64,000 nucleotides of DNA from Streptomyces thinghirensis (GCA_021502835.1 JAKFGP010000008.1:124001-188000), one strand, 5' to 3'; numbered from the stretch's first letter, positions 29,367-40,165 are shown. The notes: generated by a model not told the origin, from the letters alone. Translations and numbers: made by a program.

Positions 29367-30375
29367 ATGGCGCACACCGTTCTGGTCGTCACCGCTTTGG
29401 AAGACGTGACCGCGGACTGGGTCATCGGCGCGCTCAACGAGCGTGAGGTGCCCGTCGTGAGGTTCGACCCCGCAGACATCGGGCCGGAGCTGACCTTCGG
29501 GTTCCGTCTCGGGGGCGACAGGCCGGTCTGGGGCGGCCGGCTGCGTACGACGAGCCGGGAGTGGATCTCGGGGAGGTGGGGGCGGTCTACCATCGTCGCC
29601 CCACGCCCTACGCCACCCGGTTCGGGCAGCTGCCCGCGCAGCAGCGAGAGTTCGCCGTGGCCGAGGCGAGGCACGGGCTGGGTGGCGTCCTGCGCAGTCT
29701 GTATCCCGCCCTGTTCGTCAACCACCCGTCGGCCGTGACGCGGGCGGAGTTCAAGCCGTGGCAGTTGCGGCGATTCGCCGAACTCGGGCTGCGGGTTCCC
29801 GCCACGCTCGTCACCAATGACGTAGAAGAGGCCCGGAGGTTCGCCAGCGGAGTACGAGTCCGTCGTCTGCAAGACGTTCCGGGGGCTGCCACGCGAGGAG
29901 GACGGGTGCGTCGGCGCGATCTGGACCCATCGCGTTGACCGCTGAGACTTCGACACGTCGCTCGCGGTGACGGCTCACCTGTTCCAGGCGGAGGTTCCGA
30001 AGACCGGTGACGTCCGGGTCACCGTGGTCGGGCGTCGCGGCCTTCGCGCAGCGCATCGGCACCCGCGGCAGGCGTCATCGACTGGCGTCGTGGCGACCGG
30101 AACGAACTGACCCACACCCGATCACCGTTCCGCCGGCGATCGTGGCGGCCCTGCACAGCTACCTGGCCTCGTTCGGCCTGGCCTTCGGCTGCTTCGACTT
30201 CGCGCTCACCGGTAACGGGACCACTCCGGACGACTGGTGGGCGATCGAGTGCAACCCGAACGGACAGTGGGGCTGGCTTCCGGACGCACCGGCCATCGCT
30301 GAGGCGTTCGCCGACATTCTGAGCACGGAAAGTACGGAATGTATGGAAAGTACGGAAGGACGTGTCAGGTCATGA
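29367..30375 (+). CDS. tgmB: TgmB-type ATP-grasp ribosomal peptide maturase
   Basis: The N-terminal pre-ATP-grasp domain is TVLVVTALEDVTADWVIGALNEREVPVVRFD. Then come AVYHRRPTPYATRF, VNHPSAVTRAEFKPWQLRRFAELGL and VCKTFRGLPREE (ATP-binding Lys). The C-terminus has FDFALTG and the metal-binding IECNPNGQWGWLPDA. This is the TIGR04187/MvdD-like graspetide synthetase class that couples Ser/Thr/Lys side chains to Asp/Glu in the precursor. Indels near 29560, 29855, 29940 and 30040. Its TGA overlaps the methyltransferase ATG as ATGA. Confidence 0.87.
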
Positions 30376-31613
30376 CGATGCCCGCCGATCTCGACAACGA
30401 CGCGGCCGCACTGCGCGAAGCGCTGACGAAGTCCTTCGCCGAGACCCGGGGCCCGGTCGACCCGGCCTGGCCGGCGACCGTGGCGAGGGTGCCCCGCCAT
30501 GTCTTCGTCCCCGGCTTCTACCCGACCGCGGACGAGCGCGACGGGGCCTGACGGTGTGGGAGCCGGTCACGGCCGACATCGACTACGGGCGGTGGCTTGC
30601 CGCCGCCTACTCGGACGCAACGCTGATCACGCAGCTCGACGGCGAGGAGGTCGACTGGAGGAACCCGGCCGTCCGCCATGGCGGCGCGCCCACGTCCCCT
30701 CCTCCACGCTGCCCTCCCTGGTCCTGCGCATGTGGTCGGACGCCGACGTCACCGAGGGGCACACCGTCCTGGAGATCGGAACGGGGACGGGTTACTCGAC
30801 GGCGCTCGCGCGAGCGGCCGGGGTCGTCCCACGTGACCAGCGTCGAGGTCGATTCCGACAGGCTCGAGGCGGCGGCCGGTGCCCGTTACGGCTGCGGGTA
30901 CACGCCGACACTGCGCGGGCGGACGGACTGTACGGGTACTGGCCCGAGGCCTGGTTCGACCGGATCGTGGCCGCCTGTTCCTTCCGGTCGGTGCCGCCCG
31001 CTCTGCTCAGTCAGACCCGCCCCGGTGGGAAGGTTCTACTCCCTCTGTCGGGCTGGCTCTACGGCAGCGCCCGCGTCCTGCTCACCGTCGCCGGGGACGG
31101 CACCGCCGAGGGCCCTTGCTGCCCGGCACCATCTCCTTCATGCCCGCCCGGACCCATGCGGCACCGGCGTACGGGAATCCCGCGGACTGGCCGCAGGACT
31201 GCACGAGAGACCCCGGTCCGCGCGGCACGACCCCGGGCGCCTCATGGACGCGACCGAGGAGGCTTTCCACCTGCGGTTCCTGGCCCCAGAGTGCCGTACC
31301 GAACGCTCAAATGGTCACCATCGACGGGGTACTGCACCTGATCGACGTGGTCTCCGGTTCCCGCCGCCGCCCCTCACTCCCGACGGCGGTCACCGGAGTG
31401 TCCGGGAAGGCGGTCCGCTAGTTGTGGAGCCGGATCGAGCACTTCGTCGAGGCCTTCGACGCCGCGGGGCGGCCCGGACCCGGAGACGTACACACCGCGG
31501 GTGGACGGCGACGGACAACGATTGCTGCACTCGCGGGTACCTCCCCGCGACTGCCCCAGGGGTACTGGATCAGCCGGAAGCCTGAGCTCAGCGGGCCGCC
31601 CATGTCCCCCTAA
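30372..31613 (+). CDS. tgmC: TgmC-type methyltransferase of the ATP-grasp peptide maturase system
   Basis: The N-terminus MTMPADLDNDAAALREAL precedes VPRHVFVPGFYP and a PIMT-like core with motif I VLEIGTGTGYSTALA, VTSVEVDSDRL and PGGKVLLPLSGWLYG. The TIGR04188 family of L-isoaspartyl methyltransferase homologues acts with TgmA/TgmB, probably on Asp residues of the modified peptide. It continues with LIDVVSGS and WSRIEHFVEAFDAAGRP. The gene has many indels (about 30545, 30685, 30820, 30910, 31110, 31215, 31290, 31365, 31420), so the true stop may lie anywhere from 31585 to 31654. Confidence 0.82.
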
Positions 31614-31682
31614 CACCGGTGACGTCCGGAAGGACTGGGCATACACAGTGACGTGAGGTGCTGTGGGCGGCGGGGGGATTGA

Positions 31683-32383
31683 GATGTTCGGTCGGCGGAT
31701 CGGTCCGTTGGCCCTGTGGCCGTGGATCAGACCGGGCGCGGGGGCTGGTCTCCGCGGACCTGCGTGGCGCCTGGCTGTACTGGGCGCGGTTGCGTAGGGG
31801 CCGACCTGCGGCTGGCCCGCATGCAAAGGGTCCACCTGTCCTGGGCCGACTTGTCAGGTGCGAGGCTGGACGGCGCCCACATGTACGAGGCAGGGCTCCG
31901 GCGCGCGAAGTTGCGGGGTGCGTCCCTCACCGGCGCGTTCCTGAAGGGCGCGGATCTCATGAACGCGCGGTTGTCGGACGCCGACCTGACGGGTGCCGGA
32001 TCTCTCGGAGCGAGGCTGGTGGGTGCGGATCTGCGGGGTGCGAACCTCTCGCGGGCGAACCTGTTCCGGGCGGACCTGACCGGAGCCGACCTCTCTCGTG
32101 CCGGCCTGCGCGGCGCGACCCTGTTCAGCACGCACATCCAGGTCGCGGACATGAGGGGGTGCGGATCTGAGCGGCGCCTCTGGACTACCTGGGGTCGCGC
32201 ATCGTGGCTCTCTTCGAGACACACTCCCGCACGGGCATCCTCATGTCGCTGCGCTGGTCGTCCAGCACACGCTGGCCGGGACTGTGGAGCGCCGAGAGGA
32301 TTCGCGAGTACTCGGAAGAGACCGCGCCGGGCGAGTGGCAGGTGACGCGTAGGAGGGGCGAGCCGCCCGGTCCTCGCGGCTGA
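31683..32383 (+). CDS. pentapeptide-repeat protein
   Basis: About 20 tandem A(D/N)LxG-type repeats can be read: LRGAWLYWARL, LSWADLSGARLDGAHMYEAGL, GADLRGANLSRANLFRADLTGADLS. These form a right-handed quadrilateral beta-helix. The C-terminal tail, RIVALFETHSRTG to EETAPGEWQVTRRR, is non-repetitive. The product has no obvious catalytic site and may be a partner or DNA mimic, but that is speculative. The start ATG at 31683 is weakly supported. Indels near 31735, 31795, 32005 and 32160-32200. It follows the tgm cluster in the same direction. Confidence 0.78.
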
Positions 32384-32451
32384 CGGGGCCGGTGCGTGGG
32401 TCGGCCGCACATCGAGTACGGCGACTCGGTCATCGGGCCATCGGAAGCATT

Positions 32452-32507
32452 GGCCCATCGGCCCATCGGCCCATCGGCCCATCGGCCCATCGGCCCATCG
32501 GCCCATC
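32452..32507. repeat. octanucleotide tandem repeat (7 x GGCCCATC)
   Basis: Seven perfect head-to-tail copies of GGCCCATC, with degenerate copies just upstream (CATCGGGCCATCGG at 32431-32444). It lies 69 bp downstream of the pentapeptide-repeat gene and outside any supported gene. The number of copies may be variable or misassembled. There are no unique spacers, so it is not a CRISPR array. Confidence 0.9.
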
Positions 32508-32969
32508 GGGCCAGGGCACGGCGACTGACCGGCCTATCAGCGTGGCATCCGTCCCGCCAACACTCTTTTCCAGCCAAAGGGCTTCGGCTGCCATCCGGGC
32601 ATTTTTCGCGTCAAACCTCCGGTGGTTCCGGCTCGTAGTCACGAGGCTGACACGACGTGTGAGCGCAAGCGGTATGGTCCCTTCCCGTACGTCGAACGCC
32701 GGTCGCGGGTTCAGGAGTTCGAGGCGGTACGGGTGCGCGGTCCTGTGCCGTTCCGAGTCCGCGTCGTCGTCGGCCCCCAGCTCGTACCGGCCCTTGCATG
32801 TCCTTGGAGGTCCATGTCGTGCGCCTGCCGCCGCCGGGCCGTTCCGGCCCTGTCGCGGTCCGCACGCGTCGCCGCACACATCGCCGCCCGCGGCCCCACC
32901 GCCTCCCCGGCCCCTCCGCGCCCTCGGCCCACTTCCCCACACCGACGGCTTCCGATCCGTGAGGACCTG
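32508..32969. other. 462-bp intergenic region upstream of the conservon
   Basis: No frame with consistent codon bias to the start of cvnA at 32970. It should contain the conservon promoter. I could not identify a convincing -10/-35 pair or operator. Confidence 0.5.
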
Positions 32970-34595
32970 ATGACTGAACTGATAGTGACCGCCACCGCCG
33001 TGCTGGCGGTGGCCGGAGTCGGGGCCGGCGTGGCACTTCCGGCGCAAAAGCGTCCAGGCCCGGCGCCGGGCCGAGCTGCTGCGCGAGCACGCCGACCGGC
33101 TGACCCTGCAACTCGTCGCGGCCGAGCAGTGCGTGGGGCACCTCGCGGCCACCGTGATTCCGGCGGCGGCGGGGGAGGGGCGCGGCGGTGAGGGCCCCGA
33201 GGGCGGGCTGCTCGTACCGGCGCCGCTCGACGGGACGCCGCTCGCCGAGCGGCTGCGTGCGCCGTACCGGGCGCGGTGGCCTCGGTGGTGGGGGACGTGC
33301 GGGACGCGGGAGCGGGCGGCCGCCGAACGGGCCGCGGCGCACGCCGCCGACCAGGTACGGCAGGACGCCGAGCGGCAGATCGCACAGGTGCGGCGCGAGT
33401 CCGTCGCGGTGGCCCGGGCCGCGCGCGCGCTTCGCCAACAACGTCGTGGCCCGGTCGGCGAGGTGCTGGGCCGGGCCGTCAGCCAGGGCATCGGCGGCAC
33501 ATCTCGGACGAGGCGTACGCGACGCTGGTGGAGATCGACCACCTCGCGCAGCAGATGCTGCTCACGGCCTCGGGGTACGCCGTACTCGCCGGGACAAGCT
33601 GTCCCGGCGCTGGCCCGCCACCCCGCTGACCGACATCGTGCGCGCGGCCATGGGCCGGATCGAGGGGTACGAGCGGATCAAGCACCCCGAGATGGGGTCC
33701 GTGGTGGTTGAGGGCCGCGCGGTGAGGCGGTCGTGCGCGCTCGCCGTACTGCTGGACAACGCGCTGCGTTACTCGCCGCCCGCCGCCAGTGTCCACGTCT
33801 CGCTGGAACAGGGGCACCACGCCTGCTTCCTGATCGTGGACGACGCCGGACTGCGCATGGACGACGAGCGGCTGCTGTGGGCCAGCGACGTGATGTCCGG
33901 GGAGCAGCGCGACGACATCACGCGCCTGGGCGCCCACCCCCAGACCGGGCTGCGCGTGGCGTCCCTGCTGGCGGAGAACTACGGCTTCCGCGTCGAGCTG
34001 ACCGCGCCGAACATCTACCAGGGAACCCGGGCCATGGTCGTCCTGCCGAAGAACCTGCTCGTCGACCCGGCGGCGGCCCAGCCGGCGCCCCGGCCGGCCA
34101 CCACGTCCTCCGCCGCGCCCCTCGCTCCGCCGGTGGCCACACCGTCCGCCGCGCCCCTCGCTCCTCCGGTGGCCGCGCCATCCGCCTACGCCCCGACCTC
34201 GCGGCCGGCGCCGACCGCGTGTCGCCGACCCCCGGCGCCCGCTCCCGCCGCGGCTCTCGCCGCGGAGCCCCCCGTACCCGAGCCCGAGCCGGCCGCTCCG
34301 CCCTCGGCCGCGACCGCAGGCGCGGCCGCAGCCGACGCGGCCACACCCTCGACCACCACCGCCAGCGGTCTGACCGTCCGCCGACGCACCACCGCGCCCG
34401 CCGCCGCGCGACGCCCCGCCGCCCCCGACGACACCGGGCCCGGCCGCCCCGCCGTCGCCGCGGCCTGGGCGGGCCGGCACCCGCCGCGGCCGGGAGGGCG
34501 AGCCCGCACCAGCCTCCACCGGCCCCGGCCCGGGACGGACGACCGGGCCCACCGCCGACGCCACCCACGACGCCGCCGACGACGAAGGACACTGA
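32970..34595 (+). CDS. cvnA: conservon sensor-kinase-like protein CvnA
   Basis: GAGG lies about 6 bases before ATG. MTELIVTATAVLAVAGVGAGVA is a single N-terminal membrane helix, followed by a basic stretch (RRKSVQARRRAELLREHADRL), coiled-coil-like helices (AEHAADQVRQDAERQIAQVRRESVAVARAA) and EIDHLAQQMLL. The HATPase_c domain shows the N box LAVLLDNALRYSPP, G1 LIVDDAGLRMDD and GLRVASLLAENYGFRVEL. A long Ala/Pro tail ends THDAADDEGH. CvnA proteins form a membrane complex with CvnB, C and D. Indels are frequent (33040, 33270, 33430, 33500, 33590, 33720, 34215, 34490). Confidence 0.87.
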
Positions 34596-34597
34596 TC

Positions 34598-35019
34598 GTG
34601 CAAGACACACACCAACAGCCTGGGCTGGCTGCTGGACCAGGAACTCGGCAGCGTCGGAGGCGTCCGGTACGCCGTGCTGATGAGCAGTGACGGGCTGCTG
34701 AAGGCCCGTACGGCGACCATCGGCCAGGACGACGGGGGAGAAGTTCGCCGCGCTGACGGCTGCACTGCGCGCGGCGGGCAAGGCGTGGGACGAGTTCACC
34801 GGCGGTGCGGGGATGCGCCAGCTGCTGATCGAGTCGGTCGGCTGCATCGGCCTGACGACCACCGCCGCGAAGAACACCATGCTGTCGGTGTGCACGACCG
34901 GTCCTGACGCGGACGTCGGGCTGATCTCCCACCACATGGTGCGGCTCGCCACCCGGGTGGGGCACGAACTGGTCACCGAGGAGCGCGTGCCGGTCGCGGA
35001 AGGCGGCTCGTCGGCATGA
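34598..35019 (+). CDS. cvnB: conservon roadblock/LC7 protein CvnB
   Basis: About 140 residues: LGWLLDQELGSVGGVRYAVLMSSDGLLKART, FAALTAALRAAGKAWDEFTGG, RQLLIESVGCIGLTTTA, then LISHHMVRLATRVGHEL. This is the roadblock fold that regulates the small GTPase CvnD. The GTG at 34598 follows the cvnA stop by two bases but needs a one-base indel by 34605; another indel lies near 34735. The stop overlaps the cvnC start as ATGA. Confidence 0.88.
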
Positions 35020-35369
35020 CGGGGCCGCGGCGTGACCCCGACATGGTCAGGCCCTACGTCCGCACCGGGGGCCAGGTCCACGCGCGCGAGGACGTGCGCC
35101 TGGAGAGCGTGGTCATCGCCGCGACCGGTCCCACGGACACCCTCCCTCCGGACGCCCGCCGGGTGATGCGGCTCTTCGCCGGCGCCCAGGGCGGCCTGGC
35201 CGTCGCCGACATCGCCGCCGCGCTGGAGCTGCCGCCCTCCACGGTGCGCATCCTCGTCTCCTCGCTGATGGACTCCGGCCACCTGTCCAGCCCGGTCGCC
35301 GCCGCCGACGACCAGCCCGACTTCGATCTGCTGCAGGAGGTGCTCCGTGGACTTCGCTCCATGGTCTGA
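35016..35369 (+). CDS. cvnC: conservon DUF742 protein CvnC
   Basis: An intact 117-residue frame: PYVRTGGQVHAREDVRLESVV, then a winged-helix-like segment VMRLFAGAQGGLAVADIAAALELPPSTVRILVSSLMDSGHL, ending LLQEVLRGLRSMV. This is the DUF742 partner of the conservon. Its end overlaps the cvnD start by 23 nt, so the set is translationally coupled. Confidence 0.93.
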   Translation: MTGPRRDPDMVRPYVRTGGQVHAREDVRLESVVIAATGPTDTLPPDARRVMRLFAGAQGGLAVADIAAALELPPSTVRILVSSLMDSGHLSSPVAAADDQPDFDLLQEVLRGLRSMV

Positions 35370-35975
35370 CCGGTCCGACCCGTCCGTCACCTACGTCCCG
35401 GCCACGGTGACGAGGTCGGCCAAGATCGTGGTCGCGGGGGCTTCGGCGTCGGCAAGACGACGTACATCGGCAGCGTCTCGGAAGTACGGCCGCTGCGGAT
35501 GGAGGAACCGATCACGCAGGCCAGCGACGGTGTGGACGACTTGCGCGGCACCCCGCACAAGACGACGACCACGGTGGCGATGGACTTCGGCCGCATCCAC
35601 ATGGCCGACGGCCGGATCGCGCTGTATCTGTTCGGGCTGCCGGGGCAGTCCCGTTTCCAGCCGCTGTGGGAGGACCTGGCCCAGGGCGCCCTCGGCTGTC
35701 TCGTCCTGGCCGACACCCGCGACCTCGACGCCTCCCACGACGCCCTCGGTCTGCTGGACGGCGCGGGCATTCCGTACGCCGTCGCCATCAACACCTTTCC
35801 CGGCGCCCCCGGTTACCCCGAGGCCGAGCTGCGCGAGGCGCTGGCCCTCGAACCCGCCACGCCTTTGACGTACTGCGACGCCCGCGACCGCACGTCCTCC
35901 CTGCACGCCCTGATCACGCTCACGGAGTACCTCTCCGCGCACCGCTCAGCCGCCCTCCTGGAGTCCCGCCGATGA
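35347..35975 (+). CDS. cvnD: conservon small GTP-binding protein CvnD
   Basis: The GTG at 35347 starts VDFAPWSDRSDPSVTYVPATVTRSAKIVVAG; the P-loop GFGVGKTTYIGSVSE follows after one indel near 35450. G3 is LYLFGLPGQSRFQPLWEDL, and the G4-like region is YAVAINTF. This is the Ras-like/MglA-type ATP/GTP-binding family of conservons. Its stop overlaps the first P450 start as ATGA. Confidence 0.92.
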
Positions 35976-37228
35976 CGTTGCCTTCCGCCGAGCCCGCGCC
36001 GGCCGGCCCGCCGGGCCGTGTCGCCCTGTACGCACCGGAGTTCGCCGCCGACCCGCACGCCGCCTACCGGCGCATGCGGCGCGTCCACGGTCCGCTCGTC
36101 CCGGTCGAGCTGGCGCCCGGGGTGCCCGCGACCCTGGTGATCGGCTACTACCAGGCCCGCCGCATCCTCAACGACCCGCTGCACTTCCCGGCCGACCCCC
36201 GGGCGGGGAGAAGCTGATCCCGGCGACCTGCCCGGTGCGGCCGATGATGGAGTGGCGGCCCAACGCGCTGCGCTCGGGCGGTGCCGAGCACGCCCGCTAC
36301 CGTTCCGCTAACACGCACGCCATCGACAAGGTCGACCAGCACGGGCTGCGGGCCCTGGTCGAGAAGGTCGCCTCCGGCGCCATCGACGAGTTCCGCACCG
36401 CGGGCTCGGCGGACCTGCTCACCCAGTACTCGTTCCCCATCGCCTTCCGCGTGCTGAGCGCGCTGCTCGGCTGCCCCGACGAGATCGGGCAGCGCATCGC
36501 CGACGGCATGGCGAAGATCTTCGACACCACCCACGCCGAGCAGGGCAACCGGGTCCTCGCCCAGGCCGTGTCCGACCTCGTGACCCTGCGCCGGCTCCAC
36601 CCCGGCGACGACATCACGTCCCGCCTGACCCTCCACCCCGCCGAACTGAGCGACGAGGAGATGGGCCACCAGCTCGTCACGCTCTACGGCGCCGGGATCG
36701 AGCCGCTGACCAACCTGATCAGCAACACGATCCTGAAGATCCTCACCGACGAGGAGTTCTCCGGCGGACCTGCACGCCGGGCTGTCCACGGTGCGCGACG
36801 CGCTCGACGCCGTCCTCTACACCGACCCGCCGATGGCGAACTACTGCATCTCGTATCCCCCTTACCCCATCGACGTGGAAGGGTGCTGCTCCCGGCCGAC
36901 CAGCCGGTCGTGATCTCGATGTCGGCGGCGAACAACGACCCGGCCCTCACGGACGGTGTGCCCGAGGGCCGCCACACCGGCAACCGCGCCCACCTGGCCT
37001 GGAGCATCGGCCCGCATGCCTGCCCCGCCCGCTCGCACGCCTACCTCATCGCCGAGACCGCGGTCACCCACCTCCTGGACGCGCTGCCGGAGACCGACCT
37101 CGCCCGCCCCCCTCGCCGAGCTGACGTGGCGTCCCGGCCCGTTCCACCGCGCCCTGGAATCCCTGCCCGTCACCTTCCCCGCCGCACAGCAAGCCGCCCA
37201 GCAAGCCGCTCACCACGCCGCACACTAA
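35972..37228 (+). CDS. cvnE: conservon cytochrome P450 (CYP157-like), lacking ExxR
   Basis: About 418 residues with P450 landmarks: PEFAADPHAAYRRMRRVHGPLVPVEL, the I-helix region LVTLYGAGIEPLTNLISN, and the heme loop LAWSIGPHACPARSHAYLIAE with the Cys ligand. The K-helix normally carries ExxR; here it reads ALDAVLYTDPPMANY, where Glu and Arg align with Ala and Tyr. Loss of ExxR is a known trait of the CYP157 family. The Ser/Pro-rich C-terminus has an AAQQAAQQAAHHAAH tail. Indels near 36205, 36765, 36885 and 37110. Confidence 0.85.
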
Positions 37229-37240
37229 GGGAGCCAGGCC

Positions 37241-38469
37241 ATGGCGACCCAGCAGCCCGCCCTCGTCCTCGACCCCACCGGCGCCGATCACCACGCCGAG
37301 CACCGCGCCCTACGGGAGGGCGGCCCGGCCACGCGGGGTGGACGTCCTCGGCGTCCAGGCCTGGTCGGTCAGCGACCCGGCCCTCCTCAAACAGCTGCTC
37401 ACCAGCCCCGACGTCTCCAAGGACGCCCCGGGCGCACTGGCCGGCCTTCGGCGAGGTGGTCGGCACCTGGCCGCTCGCCCTGTGGGTGGCGGTGGAGAAC
37501 ATGTTCACCGCGTACGGGCCCGACCACCGCAAGCTGCGCCGGCTGGTGGCGCCCGCCTTCAGCGCCCGGCGCATCGCCGAGATGCGGCCGGCCGTCGAGG
37601 AGATGGTGACCCGGCTCGTCGACCGGCTCGCGGGCCTCCCCGCCGGCGAACCGGTCGATCTGCGGCAGGAGCTGGCCTACCCGCTGCCCATCGCGGTGAT
37701 CGGTCACCTCATGGGCGTGCCCGAGGACCGGCGGGAGGGCTTCCGCGCCCTCGTGGACGGCGTCTTCGACACCACCCTCGACCAGGCCGAGGCACAGGCC
37801 AACACCGTGCGCCTGTACGAGGTCCTGGACCAGCTCATCGCCACCAAGCGCGCCACCCCGGGCGACGACATGACGTCCCTGCTCGTCACCGCGCGGGACG
37901 ACGAGGGGGACGGCGCCCGCCTCTCCCCGGAGGAACTGCGCGACACCCTGCTGCTGATGATCAGCGCCGGATACGAGACCACCGTCAACGTCATCGACCA
38001 GGCCGCGCACACCCTGCTGACCCGTCCCGACCAGCTCGCGCTGGTCCGCAAAGGCGAGGTCACCTGGGGGGACGTCGTCGAGGAGACACTGCGCCACGAA
38101 CCGGCGGTCAAGCATCTGCCGCTCCGATTCGCGGTCACGGACATCCCCTGCCGGACGGGCGGACCATCGCCCCGCGGGGGGCCATCCTCGCCTCGTACGC
38201 CGCCGCCAACCGCCACCCGGACTGGCACGTGGACGCCGACACCTTCGACGCGACACGCACGGTCAAGGAGCACCTCGCCTTCGGCCACGGCGTCCACTTC
38301 TGCCTGGGCGCGCCGCTGGCCCGCATGGAGGTGACCCTCGCGCTGGAGAGCCTGTTCGACCGCTTCCCCGACATCCGTCTCGCCGACCCGGCGGAGGAAC
38401 TGCCGCCCGTGCCCTCCCTGATCAGCAACGGTCACCAGCGGCTCCCCGGTCCTGCTGCACGCCGACTGA
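37241..38469 (+). CDS. conservon cytochrome P450 (CYP154-like)
   Basis: A complete P450 pattern: I-helix LLLMISAGYETTVNVIDQ, K-helix VVEETLRHEPAVKHLPLR (ExxR present), and heme loop HLAFGHGVHFCLGAPLARMEV. It ends LPSLISNGHQRLPV-like, LLHAD. CYP154-type enzymes oxidise small or macrolide-like substrates; in conservons this second P450 follows the ExxR-less one, and the two may cooperate. ATG 12 bases after the first P450 stop. Indels near 37335, 37440, 38150 and 38450. Confidence 0.88.
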
Positions 38470-38478
38470 ACGGCGGAC

Positions 38479-38505
38479 CGGCTCGCCCGCCGACCGGGCG
38501 AGCCG
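38479..38505. terminator. bidirectional hairpin terminator
   Basis: CGGCTCGCCCG and CGGGCGAGCCG form a perfect 11-bp stem with a 5-nt loop, placed between the convergent P450 and methyltransferase genes. Confidence 0.8.
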
Positions 38506-38520
38506 TCAGGGCGGCGTGGG

Positions 38521-39341
38521 TTACGGCTTGCGTGCCACCCCGCAGTAGGCGTCGACCGAGGCGGCGGACGGGTCGGCCGGAGTGTCCGGGCGCCAGGACG
38601 GGACCTGGGTGATGCCAGGGGCCACCAGGTCGAGTCCTTCGAAGAACGCGGCGATCTCCTCCGACGCTGCGCACGTAGTACGGCCTCGCGCCACTGGCGT
38701 TGTACGCGTTTGAGGCGGCGATCATGCCCTCGCTCGTGGCGGTGCTGTCGCTGATCACCAGGAAGCTGCCCCGCCGGGAGCTGCCATCAGGCGGCGCACC
38801 AGGTCGCGTGCCTGGTCGTGGTCGGCGACGTGGCCGAGGGTGTTGAGGATGATCAGGGCGATCGGCCGGGAGAAGTCGAGGGTGCCGGCGGCGGCTTCAG
38901 GACCGTGTCGGGGTCGTAGAGGTCGGCGTCCAGGTAGGCGGTGCTGCCCTCGGGGGTGCTGGTGAGCAGCGCGTTGGCGTGCGCGAGCACGATCGGGTCG
39001 TTGTCGACGTACACGATGCGGGCGTCCGGAGCCACGCGCTGGGCCACTTCGTGGGTGTTGTCGGCGGTGGGGAGGCCGGTGCCGATGTCCAGGAACTGCT
39101 GGATCCCCTCCTCCCGGATCAGGTGGCGGACGGCGCGGCCCAGGAAGAGCCGGCTGGTGAGGGCCACGTCGACGAGGCCGGGGAAGATCTCCTTGATCTG
39201 GTCCCCGATCTCCCGGTCGACCTCGTAGTTGTCCTTGCCGCCGACGAAGTAGTTCCAGAAGCGGGCCGAGTGCGGTGTGGCGGTGTCGATCCGGGCCCGT
39301 ATCTCCGCGCTGGCAGCGAGCTGGGAGTTGGTGTCCGACAC
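38521..39341 (-). CDS. SAM-dependent methyltransferase, Methyltransf_19 (DUF574) family
   Basis: About 270 residues starting MSDTNSQLAASAEIRARIDTATPHSARFWNYFVGGKDNYEVDRE, the hallmark N-terminus of this streptomycete family. Motif I is QFLDIGTGLPTADNTHEVAQ, motif II VYVDNDPIVLAHANALL, then IALIILNTLGHVADHDQA and LVISDST. Such methyltransferases are numerous in Streptomyces; substrates are unknown. Indels near 38660, 38780 and 38895. GTG start with GGAGACTCC upstream. Confidence 0.88.
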
Positions 39342-39492
39342 GGCGGAGTCTCCTAGGGGTTGGCGTGGGTGATCAGGAGACCAACCTAGCGCCGACTCCG
39401 CCGGTGGGGCGTGAAAAGGGCTTCGCGGATGAGGAGTTGGGGGAGGGCGGCGATCTGCGGGACGAGCCGCCCACCCCGTGTTCCGTGCGGGG

Positions 39493-39963
39493 TCAGCCGA
39501 ACATGCCCGGCACGTAGTCGCCCGCCGGCTGACGGGTGATGACGTTCATGCGGTTGTACATGTTGATCACGGCGATCAGGCCGACCAGCGCGGTGAGCTG
39601 GTCCTCGTCGTAGTGCTGCGCCGCGTTCGCCCAGGCCTCGTCGGATACGCCGCCGCCGTCGGCGATGCGGGTGCCCTGTTCGGTCAGTTCCAGGGCGGCG
39701 CGCTCGGCGTCGGTGAAGACGTTGGCCTCCCGCCAGGCCGCGACCAGGTTCAGGCGCAGCGCGGTCTCACCGGCCTTCTCGGCGTCCTTGGTGTGCATGT
39801 CGAGGCAGAAGCCGCAGCCGTTGATCTGGCTGGCGCGGATCTTCACGAGCTCCCTGGGTCGCGTGCGGCAGCCCCGCGTCCGCCAGGGCTTGCCCGCCGA
39901 GTTGATGTGCCGCAGGAACTTACCGGCGAGCGGGCTGCCGAACATGTCGAGTCGGGCTTCCAT
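39493..39963 (-). CDS. carboxymuconolactone decarboxylase/AhpD-like protein
   Basis: MEARLDMFGSPLAGKFLRHINSAGK leads to the redox motif ASQINGCGFCLDMHTKDAEKAGET with CxxC and His, then ANVFTDAERAALELTEQGTRIADG and VGLIAVINMYNRMNV. AhpD-type proteins reduce peroxides via the CxxC pair. The ATG at 39963 is favoured over one 15 bases upstream because GGAGG lies just before it. One indel near 39860. Confidence 0.88.
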   Translation of the reverse strand: MEARLDMFGSPLAGKFLRHINSAGKPWRTRGCRTRPRELVKIRASQINGCGFCLDMHTKDAEKAGETALRLNLVAAWREANVFTDAERAALELTEQGTRIADGGGVSDEAWANAAQHYDEDQLTALVGLIAVINMYNRMNVITRQPAGDYVPGMFG

Positions 39964-40165
39964 GATGAGTTCCTCCATCGTCGTTCATCGGGCTGGGCCG
40001 TCTGTCGTGCGCCCTTGGGCGTACACAGCTACGACGGAGCGCGGGAACCGGATGTGACAGACCCGAGGCGGTGGCAGATGTGACCTGCGTCTCAGCCGAC
40101 AAGGAACTCGCGGGCAGACCTGGAGTGCCGAGAAGCACCGGAAGGTGCCCCCGGGTGATGCGCGG

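Noticed and set aside
32431..32512. Possible CRISPR array at the octamer repeat
   Set aside because: Units are only 8 bp and contiguous, with no spacers and no cas genes nearby.
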